A DNA stretch of 64,000 nucleotides from Lachancea thermotolerans CBS 6340. Lineage: Eukaryota > Ascomycota > Saccharomycetes > Saccharomycetales > Saccharomycetaceae. Within the stretch, counting starts at the first letter, position 1, and each line of letters starts with the position of its first letter. Shown in pieces: positions 1 to 8,193 of this stretch. Below the pieces are notes generated by a model that saw only the letters and a program-made list of their open reading frames with translations, had not been told where the DNA came from and made no database searches. The DNA lies in contig NC_013082.1 of the NCBI RefSeq assembly GCF_000142805.1, positions 310,001 to 374,000 on the forward strand. Direction: 5' to 3'. The translations under genes were made by a program, and so were the position numbers.

Positions 1-60
1 TCGCCACATGAAGAGCAGCTGCGCTCTGAGTCCAACTACTTCCACCGATCCTCGACATCA

Positions 61-3000
61 ATGGCGACATCCAATTCAAACGCATCGTTCACAACTGCAA
101 ATTCTAGCGAGAAGCTCTTAAAGGATTACGGATTATCTACAAACTTTGATTTCCAGGAAGAAGGAAGCCAGATATCGGAGTCTACAAGCGAGCAAACACC
201 TATCGTGGCGCCAACCGTGACATTCGATAACCCTACTCCACTTATCGATGGTTTTGGACAAGAGGGTGAGAGTGAACCACAGTCACCTGATAGTTTTAAT
301 TTCGTGGAACGTTTTTCTGAAAACCAGCCAGGTCAGCATTCCACAACTGGGCTTGGGATTTCAATAGCCAATAGTAGTACAGAAGAGAATATTAGAATTG
401 ATTCTTTTCGCAACAGTTCTGGTCTAGAAAGAAATGCGGAGCTAAAGCGCCTCTCGGTTCTCGAGCCCACCGTCTCGCCGCCACAGTCTTCTGAGAAGAT
501 CTCTAAAAAACTGGAGCGTAAGAGCATACACGAAGCTTACACCAAACAACCGTTCCACCTTCCAGATAGTGATAGAAACACTAGCATTGATCTTGATGAC
601 ACTATTAATACGAAGGCGGAGAGTAACACATTCCAAGACTCTACCCTTTCTCATGATTATACATACGAAAATGATCTGATACAAAAAAGTCCCGAACATC
701 ACGCTGTTGAGCGAAAGCACACTTTCAAAAGAAGCTCTGAGTTAGACCTTGATAGCACAAGCTTGGCTTATCTCTTCATAATTGCTATACACTCGTTCAA
801 TTCTCAATCACTCAAGAACGAGGAAGACATAGCGATTTGCCTTTCCTTCGAAAAAAATGATATTGCATTTGTTCACACTGTCGATGACTCGGGATGGGGT
901 GAGGTGACACTTGTCCGAAATCAAAAAAGAGGTTGGGTACCGTTTAACTATTTTTCTGATACTGTCAAAGCCCCGCAAGGCTTAAAAGAAGGACAGGACC
1001 CAAACTTAGATTCCAGAAGGCCTCTGGCAAAACTATTTTCATCTTCTGCACAATTTTTACTTCATCCTCAGGATCATCCGCTGCCTGCCGGACCAGGCAT
1101 GACTTTTTCACTTGAATATATCAACAGCATACGAGACGGGGTCAAGTTTCTGCTTCAGACAACTGACTGCGTTTCTCGATCTAACGAATTAGTCCAGAAT
1201 AGACCAATCGTGAAAAAAGCAAGGAAGCTTCTTCTTGCTGACTGGTATAACCTGATGATCAAGGCAGATTCTTACAAATATACTACAATACCGAACAAGA
1301 TAGATACTCTGAAAAATCTCGTATTTCAAGTTTTGAGGCGAGGATATGCATTCTACAATACTTGGAATTTCGAAAAACAGACTTTTATTAGAGAGAAGGA
1401 ATTTGGTTTGATAGAGCCTCTTGAGAAAGCGCCAGTCTCTTCTTATCATGAACCCAAGAGCTCACAAACTGAAAAGTTGAAACGCGTTAATGCTGCATCG
1501 CAAGGTTTCGCGATGTTACCTGAAGCGCCTTTCGCAGTAGCGAGACTGAACGAAGTTCATGATTTGCTATTTTCGTATATTGGGTTGATACTGGGTCGCC
1601 TGGACATGGTTGAACATAATCCTGCTGCGTGTGAGGTCCTCGAATCCGTTGTTCATCAGATAATTGTGCTTTTAAGAGAGCTGCTTTATATTAGCAAGTG
1701 CTGTTCATCAATCATCCAGTCGCGCTTCAAAAACACTCAGCGAAACGAGACAACACTTGATCAAAGCCTTGACCCTCTTTTATCTCTAGTCTCAGAACTA
1801 GTCTCTTGCATCAAAATCTTTGTGACACAAACTATGGGTGAAAACCTGGACATCGTCAATTCTAGTTCAGATGCGGTTTCTATCAAAGACGAAGAATATC
1901 TATACACTGAGGAAGGGAAGCGCCTTATTACAATAACATCGAGGATGACTGGGTTAATTGCCACTTCAATTCAAGGGTGCCATCGATATCTGAATCTGAT
2001 TGGGGACTTCTGCTTGGGTGAGGAAAGGTCCTACCCAGATTTTGAGTCTTCCAAAATTACGCCCGAGGGCTTTGTTAAGAGGTGCTCCATTGGGCTCAGC
2101 AAGAAGTTCTCTAGTGCTCCGTCAAACAAGCCAGTGCCATCACAAACTCCCAAACAAGGACTAAGGCATCCTTACTTCAAAAAAGTTTATCGTTATTCCA
2201 CTATTCGGTCCGGGGACAATGCAATGAGTTTATCCACATACGGCTCACAATTTCTTCAAGATATTGTGCCGGATTCTACACCCTTGTTTGACAACTCCTC
2301 TTTTGATAAATATAGAATCGAAGAAGATAGCTCAAGCGCGGATCTGCAAAGAGAAGCTATCAACAATAGAGAGAAAATGCAAGATGAAATACAATTTGAC
2401 GATGAGCGCAAACTCATCGGTGCGTCACAACGTGCTCTGGTTTTCCTTTTAACTGACGAATTAAATCAGCCAGGAGAATTTCTAGTTTCGACCTTTCTAT
2501 TGAACTTCAGATCTTTTTCCAGCACCATTGAGTTGATTGACGCCCTCATTACAAGGTTTGATATAACTGATAAGTCTTCCAAATTTGAAAGAGGTTTAAA
2601 CAATGGACAATACTCGTCTCGCTCGTCGAGGCTTAGGAACAGGCGGCGCTTAGTTTGCAGAATTTTCCAGGTATGGATGGAGAGTTATTGGGACTATCAG
2701 GGTGATTATGGGACTTTGGCTACTATAGCCAACTTTTTCAATGAAGGGGTTTCAATTCACTTACCACTGGAAGCCCGAAACCTTCTTGAAATTGTCGCTC
2801 AGGTCGCAGATAGGTGGATGGTTTCCAGGAAAGAAAGCCTTCCCTTTTCTTCGCAAATTGTCCAACAACCGATCAGTATTCCAAGCAGAAGCTCTATGAT
2901 ATCGATTGAAACATCTTCTTCTAGTAAAAGGTCAACAATTATTTCTGTGGATGAAAATATAATGGAAAGTTACGAGCTCACAAAGCTTCCCTCGGCACAT

Positions 3001-4143
3001 ACGAGTTCAATTTCGATCCCTCTACCGCCACTAAATGTTGGAACGTCGTCCCTTCTCAGTAAAAGAAACCTGAACGATATCGAAAGAATATTGAAACATT
3101 ACCATTCATTAACAAGTAGAACCATTTTAGGATCGAGCTCAAATGAGCTGCGAGACAATTGTGACTTAGAAAACATGATACAAAAATGGTCGTCCCTCGT
3201 GAACGCTTCTGGCACATTTGATAAGTCCTCTAGCTTAATCCATAATGATCTTAATCTCGTGGAACTTAACCCCCTAGAGGTTGCTAAACAACTTTCCTTG
3301 ATTGAATCGGCTCTATTCCTGGCAGTAAGGCCAACAGAGTTGTTGAATCAAAACTTCATCCCCAAGAAAAAGCATCTAGCTGCCTCTCCTGATGTAGAGC
3401 GGATTGTTGATTTCACAAACCTCTTATCCAATTACATCATAGAATCTATCGTTGTTCCAAAAATTTCAATTAAATCTCGTGTGAAGAGGCTGACGACTTG
3501 GTTGAACATCGCACTTTCTGCTTTGTACTTCAGAAATTTTAACTCCCTTGCGACTATAATGACAGCTTTACAAAGCCATATATTAAGCCGCTTATCGACG
3601 CTGTGGGATAATGTGAGCGAAAAGTACCTCGATCTGTACCATTATCTTTCTAAGATCGTGCATCCAAATAAAAATTACAACATCTACAGAACAAAGCTGC
3701 ATAAACTGGCTACAGGGTTCTCGCCTACTGAGAACTCGTTTGGAAAATCCCAGGTCGCGACTGTTCCTTTTTTTGCCTTGTTTCTGCAAGACCTGACATT
3801 CATTCACGAAGGAATAAACGACTTTCGAGACCCCTCATCTTTTCGCCCCAATAGGTTAATCAATCTTGACAAATACTTTAGAATCACGAAGATAATTTCA
3901 CTGATGCAGTTTTTTCAGATTGGTTATGATACAGATGAAAAGCCGAACTTTTTGGGCAGCAAAAGGGACTCGTTGTTCAACTTCACTGGGAACACCAGCG
4001 TTGACACAACTAGGATAAAACCTGTTCCTGTGTTGCAAGAGTTTATTTTCTGCGAATTTTGGAGGGTCAACACTCTCTATGGTGCAGATGCAGATAGAGG
4101 CTACAAGATGAGCCTCGCATTAGCCCCTAGGAGCGAACTTTGA
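61..4143 (+). CDS. BUD5: Bud5-type Ras/Rap guanine nucleotide exchange factor with SH3 domain
   Basis: A 1360-residue RasGEF of the Cdc25 superfamily. An SH3 domain is visible at about residues 236-300, ending in GWVPFNYF. A RasGEF N-terminal module starts near residue 784 (ASQRALVFLLTDELNQPGEF). The catalytic RasGEF domain runs from about 1070 to the end and includes a stretch with FFALFLQDLTFIHEG. S. cerevisiae Bud5 activates the GTPase Rsr1/Bud1 at the cortex to choose the bud site. By domain content alone CDC25 would fit as well. I choose BUD5 from gene order: after removing ACO2, the gene sits beside a PHO87-type gene in the same relative orientation as YCR038C beside YCR037C. At 1360 residues it is about twice the length of S. 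cerevisiae Bud5, which lacks the SH3 part. Start is the ATG at 61; upstream sequence is mostly outside the window. Confidence 0.78.
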   Translation: MATSNSNASFTTANSSEKLLKDYGLSTNFDFQEEGSQISESTSEQTPIVAPTVTFDNPTPLIDGFGQEGESEPQSPDSFNFVERFSENQPGQHSTTGLGISIANSSTEENIRIDSFRNSSGLERNAELKRLSVLEPTVSPPQSSEKISKKLERKSIHEAYTKQPFHLPDSDRNTSIDLDDTINTKAESNTFQDSTLSHDYTYENDLIQKSPEHHAVERKHTFKRSSELDLDSTSLAYLFIIAIHSFNSQSLKNEEDIAICLSFEKNDIAFVHTVDDSGWGEVTLVRNQKRGWVPFNYFSDTVKAPQGLKEGQDPNLDSRRPLAKLFSSSAQFLLHPQDHPLPAGPGMTFSLEYINSIRDGVKFLLQTTDCVSRSNELVQNRPIVKKARKLLLADWYNLMIKADSYKYTTIPNKIDTLKNLVFQVLRRGYAFYNTWNFEKQTFIREKEFGLIEPLEKAPVSSYHEPKSSQTEKLKRVNAASQGFAMLPEAPFAVARLNEVHDLLFSYIGLILGRLDMVEHNPAACEVLESVVHQIIVLLRELLYISKCCSSIIQSRFKNTQRNETTLDQSLDPLLSLVSELVSCIKIFVTQTMGENLDIVNSSSDAVSIKDEEYLYTEEGKRLITITSRMTGLIATSIQGCHRYLNLIGDFCLGEERSYPDFESSKITPEGFVKRCSIGLSKKFSSAPSNKPVPSQTPKQGLRHPYFKKVYRYSTIRSGDNAMSLSTYGSQFLQDIVPDSTPLFDNSSFDKYRIEEDSSSADLQREAINNREKMQDEIQFDDERKLIGASQRALVFLLTDELNQPGEFLVSTFLLNFRSFSSTIELIDALITRFDITDKSSKFERGLNNGQYSSRSSRLRNRRRLVCRIFQVWMESYWDYQGDYGTLATIANFFNEGVSIHLPLEARNLLEIVAQVADRWMVSRKESLPFSSQIVQQPISIPSRSSMISIETSSSSKRSTIISVDENIMESYELTKLPSAHTSSISIPLPPLNVGTSSLLSKRNLNDIERILKHYHSLTSRTILGSSSNELRDNCDLENMIQKWSSLVNASGTFDKSSSLIHNDLNLVELNPLEVAKQLSLIESALFLAVRPTELLNQNFIPKKKHLAASPDVERIVDFTNLLSNYIIESIVVPKISIKSRVKRLTTWLNIALSALYFRNFNSLATIMTALQSHILSRLSTLWDNVSEKYLDLYHYLSKIVHPNKNYNIYRTKLHKLATGFSPTENSFGKSQVATVPFFALFLQDLTFIHEGINDFRDPSSFRPNRLINLDKYFRITKIISLMQFFQIGYDTDEKPNFLGSKRDSLFNFTGNTSVDTTRIKPVPVLQEFIFCEFWRVNTLYGADADRGYKMSLALAPRSEL

Positions 4144-4282
4144 GCAGCGGCATGCTGATTTTATCAAATTTCAGCGATACATCATGCGGCAACCCTTATC
4201 GAGTCTATAAATATTATGTAATTCACAATAAATGTGCGTGAGCTACAAAAGCTTGTTCTATTTTACATCACCACTTTTGAGT

Positions 4283-6646
4283 TCAAGCACGGCGGACTTC
4301 TCCTATGTAGTTGATAGCTGAACCAGCTTTAAAGAACTCGACCTGGTCTTTTGACATTGTGTGTTTTGTTTTAATGACGAAAGACTCGCCAGATGGCTTT
4401 GTAATTTTAACATCCAAAAGGCCTCCGTTAGCTCCTTCCTTTTCTATCATTTCAACAAGGCCAACGGTTTCTAATACATCACCAGAGGATATGCGGTCAT
4501 AGTCTTCCTCGTTTGCAAAGGTGAGAGGCAGCATACCTTGCTTTTTCAAGTTAGTTTCGTGAATTCTGGCAAATGATTTAACCAAAAGGATCTGTCCTCC
4601 CAAAAATTTAGGAGACAACGCTGCGTGTTCTCTGGCTGAGCCCTCACCATAATTGTGCTCCGCCACAACAGTCCAAGGCCTTTCTTCCTGTTTCCACTTG
4701 ATCATTAGTTCAGGAATGCCATAAGCAGTACCATCAAAGTCATATGCCTTGTTCACCTCGCCAGTTTCCTTGTTCTGAGCACCAATCAAGGTGTTGTTGG
4801 AGATGTTTTCTAGATGACCTTTGTACTTCAACCAGACGCCAGCAGCTGAGATATGGTCAGTTGTACATTTGCCTTCAACTTTCATTAGGACGTTTGTTTT
4901 CAATTCCTTGCCATCCCAGGGCTTGAATGGCTCCAACAGCTGCAGACGATCGGAAGTTGGTGAGACTTTAATCTCGACTGAAGCGTCTGGAGTTGGATCT
5001 GTTGGTGGGTAGAACTCCTTTCTACCAGAGACAAAGCCGGTTTGGGGTAGTTCATCACCACTTGGAGCTTTGAACTTGAAGTCGGAGCCATCATCCAGTT
5101 TGATAGTGTCTCTCATAGGATTGAATTGAGCATCTCCTGAATAGATCATCGCCGTCACCATTTCTGGTGAAGTCAAAAAGTTCATTGTGTTCCTATTCCC
5201 GTCATTTCTCGCCCTAAAGTTACGGTTGAAAGATGTGAAAATAGAATTCGTTTCCTTGGAAGTCTTCATGACGTCCTGTCTATCCCACTGCCCAATGCAT
5301 GGTCCACATGCATTGGCTAGAACAATTGCGCCGTTGTCTTCGAAAGTTTTGACGAGGCCATCCTTCTCCAGTGTAGCTCTGATTTGTTCGGAACCAGGAG
5401 TGACAAAAAATGGGATGCGTGGTTTCAATCCAGCCTGAGAGGCCTGTCTCACTAGATCAGCGGCACGGGCCATATCTTGGTATGATGAATTTGTGCATGA
5501 GCCAATTAAGCCCGCAGAGATCTTCTGAGGCCAGTTTTCCTTAGTACATTTCGCCCCGAATTCAGAAATAGGGGTAGATAAATCAGGAGTAAAAGGGCCG
5601 TTAACGTGAGGCTCCAGCTCACTCAAATTGATTTCGATGACTTTGTCGTACTCGGCGCCCGAGTCTGCCTTCAAAAAGTTGTATTGGTTAAGAGCAACAT
5701 CGGCAGCATCAGCCATAACTGATCTCCCAGTTGCTTTCAAGTAACGACTGTGAGCTTCTTGATAAGGGAAAGTTGAAGTTGTGGCACCGATTTCAGCACC
5801 CATGTTACAGATGGTAGCCATACCAGTGCACGAAAGAGTTTTGACACCATCGCCGAAATACTCAACAATGTACCCGGTACCACCGCGCACAGTCAAGATA
5901 CCTGCAAGCTTGGTAATTACATCTTTAGGAGATGTCCAGCCTTGCATTGAACCTGTGAGCTTGACACCCAATATTTTTGGGGCTTTCAATTCCCAAGGAG
6001 TACCTGTCAGGGCGTCGACCGCGTCCGCACCACCGACACCAATGGCTATAGCACCAAGGCCACCGGCGTTTGGTGTGTGTGAGTCAGTTCCCAGCATCAT
6101 AAGGCCTGGGGCGGAGAAGTTTTCAAGGACGATCTGGTGGATAATACCAGAACCTGGACCCCAAAACTGGATCCCGTACTTGTCGGCACAACTCTGCAGG
6201 AAGTCGAACACTTCTTTGTTAGTGGCGATGGAGCTGCTCAAGTCCTGCGACTCTCCGTCTCTGCCAACAATCAGATGGTCACAGTGGATAGACGCAGGGA
6301 CCGCTGTCTGGGCGAGACCTGTGGTCATGAATTGAAGCAGCGCCATCTGTGCAGACGCATCCTGCATGGCCACACGGTCGGGGTGAAGCTTGAGGTACTC
6401 CAGCCCACGGATATCCCGAAGATCGGAAGACTTAATGGACTCCTCAGGATCGCAAAGATGTGAGTACAGGATCTTCTCGGCGAGCGTCAGTGGGCTGTTG
6501 TTGGTGATCGCCTTGACCTTCTCCAGATTAGCGATGAGCTTGGCGTAAGGTGGGACACGTGACTGAAATTCCTTGGGCACATTGGCGAAGTTGGCGGCAA
6601 CCTGGGTTGCCAAGTGTCTTCTGGATACTGACCTTGCGGACAACAT
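4283..6646 (-). CDS. ACO2: Mitochondrial aconitase-family hydratase Aco2
   Basis: A 787-residue aconitase-superfamily hydratase that interconverts tricarboxylates through a 4Fe-4S cluster in the mitochondrial matrix. The first residues (MLSARSVSRRHLATQ) look like a mitochondrial presequence. The cluster cysteines are C384 in GSCTNSS and C447/C450 in CGPCIGQW. The C-terminal swivel domain is present (EGKCTTDHISAAG, GSAREHAALSP). In S. cerevisiae the paralogue Aco1 serves the TCA cycle, while Aco2 acts in lysine biosynthesis with Lys4. I assign ACO2 because the order ACO2 - PHO90 - UBP12 - ELO1 - CDC6 matches YJL200C to YJL194W with orientation kept. The N-terminal sequence also resembles Aco2 (SIHCDHLIVG; LCDPEESI). 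The gene ends tail-to-tail with BUD5, about 140 bases apart. If no second aconitase exists elsewhere in the genome, it may do both jobs. Confidence 0.9.
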   Translation of the reverse strand: MLSARSVSRRHLATQVAANFANVPKEFQSRVPPYAKLIANLEKVKAITNNSPLTLAEKILYSHLCDPEESIKSSDLRDIRGLEYLKLHPDRVAMQDASAQMALLQFMTTGLAQTAVPASIHCDHLIVGRDGESQDLSSSIATNKEVFDFLQSCADKYGIQFWGPGSGIIHQIVLENFSAPGLMMLGTDSHTPNAGGLGAIAIGVGGADAVDALTGTPWELKAPKILGVKLTGSMQGWTSPKDVITKLAGILTVRGGTGYIVEYFGDGVKTLSCTGMATICNMGAEIGATTSTFPYQEAHSRYLKATGRSVMADAADVALNQYNFLKADSGAEYDKVIEINLSELEPHVNGPFTPDLSTPISEFGAKCTKENWPQKISAGLIGSCTNSSYQDMARAADLVRQASQAGLKPRIPFFVTPGSEQIRATLEKDGLVKTFEDNGAIVLANACGPCIGQWDRQDVMKTSKETNSIFTSFNRNFRARNDGNRNTMNFLTSPEMVTAMIYSGDAQFNPMRDTIKLDDGSDFKFKAPSGDELPQTGFVSGRKEFYPPTDPTPDASVEIKVSPTSDRLQLLEPFKPWDGKELKTNVLMKVEGKCTTDHISAAGVWLKYKGHLENISNNTLIGAQNKETGEVNKAYDFDGTAYGIPELMIKWKQEERPWTVVAEHNYGEGSAREHAALSPKFLGGQILLVKSFARIHETNLKKQGMLPLTFANEEDYDRISSGDVLETVGLVEMIEKEGANGGLLDVKITKPSGESFVIKTKHTMSKDQVEFFKAGSAINYIGEVRRA

Positions 6647-6815
6647 AGCGAGGTTGGTGGTGAGTGTTCCAAGCGCTTATCCTCGAGATGCTGTTCGGGT
6701 CCAGTCCTGGCCGATCATATATGCGCCATACGTGAGGCTATGACTCCAAAAATTTTTACGAAAAGACCATTCCCAATTCCTGCGGGATTTTCAAGGGCGC
6801 GAGTTGCAAAAAGAA

Positions 6816-6888
6816 TGCTTCCAACCAGATTTGAACTGATGATCTCCACATTACTAGTGTGGCGCCTTACCAACTTGGCCATAGAAGC
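6816..6888 (-). tRNA. tT(AGU): tRNA-Thr (anticodon AGT)
   Basis: A 73-base tRNA on the minus strand without an intron. The 7-bp acceptor stem pairs GCTTCTA with TGGAAGC and leaves A as the discriminator base. The D-arm contains GCCAAGTTGGTAAGGC. The anticodon arm is CCACACTAGTAATGTGG, with AGT at its centre. The T-arm is ATCAG-TTCAAAT-CTGGT, with one G-T pair. It is nearly identical to the yeast tRNA-Thr(AGU) family. It lies about 170 bases upstream of ACO2 on the same strand. Confidence 0.97.
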
Positions 6889-8193
6889 TGTTCCTGAAGA
6901 AGGTAGTGAAAAGTAGTATTTTTGTTCTCACAAACTCATCATGTGATTGAACAATAGCTTTTAGCTCTCGCCCTTTCTCTGTCGCTGCATTCTAAATGAC
7001 AAATGTACATCGGTTCGGAACTGGCGTTTGAAGAAGTCTCACGCCCGGAGCGGGTACTAATATGAATGATACCAATTGAATGCTGTTCTGGGGGGGTACC
7101 TCAGTCCTGCGTGACACTATCCTGGAAAAACGACGTCTTCACGCAAGGCGGGCATGTTTCCCTCGCGTTCTGACACTAAGTGACATCTTCCATCAAGTTT
7201 ACTTGACTTAAGGAGTTGTGATCTGTGCAGAAATCCCCTTTATATTTTTGTCCCTCGAAACCATGAGCTTCTTTCCCGTGCGATTTGATATCATCAATAA
7301 GGGATCTTGAGGTTTGAAATTCTAATCCTACATAAAACCATGAAGGATACGCGAGGGGGTGTTTGTACCATGATAGCTTCAAAAACGATCTCAGCCCAGC
7401 CACGAGGCTGAACTGGAGCGGCATAGCCCCAATTTTTGTGGCGCAGCCGCACATCGCTGGCGGGCATCCCGGCCCAAGCGCCCAACTCAAGCGCCGTGCG
7501 CCACACGGGGCTCGCATCGTCCTCGCAGAGCACCCAGTTTCTGCCTCCGACAGGTCCTGATAACCGAGGCGAGCCCGAAATCTCACGCATAGTCCAGTCA
7601 TACTCACCCTAGCCGTCAGGCAGTTAGAAGACGCTTTTCATTTAGCCGCCGAGCCCCTTGGTTTGTCACTTTGTCTGGACCAAGCACGTGCGATTCACGT
7701 GGTTATGCATTCACGTGGTGCCCGCTTATCTCGCTTGTGCCGTCCCCACGTGGAGCCAATTTAACACATCTAATTAATTATTAGGTGCCCACATGCGCAC
7801 ACAATAAAGAGATACTACGAAGAATAAGAAAAAAAACTGAGAATGCAGGGCCCCTTTCCGTTTTCGGAAGCTCTACGGGGAGTTCACAGCGGCCGTCGTC
7901 CCGGCTGAGCATCGGGCTACACCGCTGATCGTGGCGGGCGGGGCGCAAAGGCCTTCGCGGATGTCCTTTTCTTTTTTTTACCCGGAGATGAGTGGGCGCC
8001 GCCGCAGAGAGCAGATGGTGTCGATGCAATATCAACGAACCAAGATATTGCGGGAGAACGACCCACGTTGTTCCAATTTTTGCCCAGAACAGTTCTCTCA
8101 CAAAGCGTACGCTAGCAACTACCATCGCCAAGCAGGAGTCGCCAAGAATTAGCACTCGCACGCACATACCGGAGTTATTTCACCGCGTGGATT
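6889..8193. other. Gene-free spacer upstream of the phosphate transporter
   Basis: About 1.3 kb between the tRNA and the PHO87/PHO90-type gene. Open frames on both strands (for example 7176-7607 minus) overlap one another and have no recognisable protein content, so I treat them as chance. The identifiable content is the CACGTG cluster at 7685-7752, listed separately. Confidence 0.7.
7685..7752. promoter_or_regulatory. Cluster of four CACGTG E-boxes (Pho4/Cbf1 type)
   Basis: CACGTG occurs at 7685-7690, 7696-7701, 7712-7717 and 7747-7752, all within 68 bases and about 440-510 bases upstream of the phosphate transporter ATG. The last three are followed by G (CACGTGG), a flank favoured by the phosphate-starvation factor Pho4. 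Two are preceded by T, which favours Cbf1. The density is far above chance, and the link to phosphate control is an inference from the downstream gene. Confidence 0.7.

Noticed and set aside
61-4143. CDC25 or SDC25 identity for the RasGEF
   Set aside because: Domain content (SH3 plus RasGEF) fits Cdc25, but the neighbouring order and orientation fit BUD5 beside PHO87, and the aconitase next to it is ACO2, not ACO1, which removes the apparent chromosome XII link. Kept only as the alternative.
5781-6463. Plus-strand frames across ACO2
   Set aside because: Shadow frames of the aconitase gene on the other strand.
4283-6646. ACO1 identity for the aconitase
   Set aside because: N-terminal sequence and the order with PHO90, UBP12, ELO1 and CDC6 match ACO2.
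7176-7607. 143-codon minus-strand frame before the phosphate transporter
   Set aside because: Overlaps other frames on both strands, no domain, no conserved neighbour; looks like chance in GC-rich DNA.
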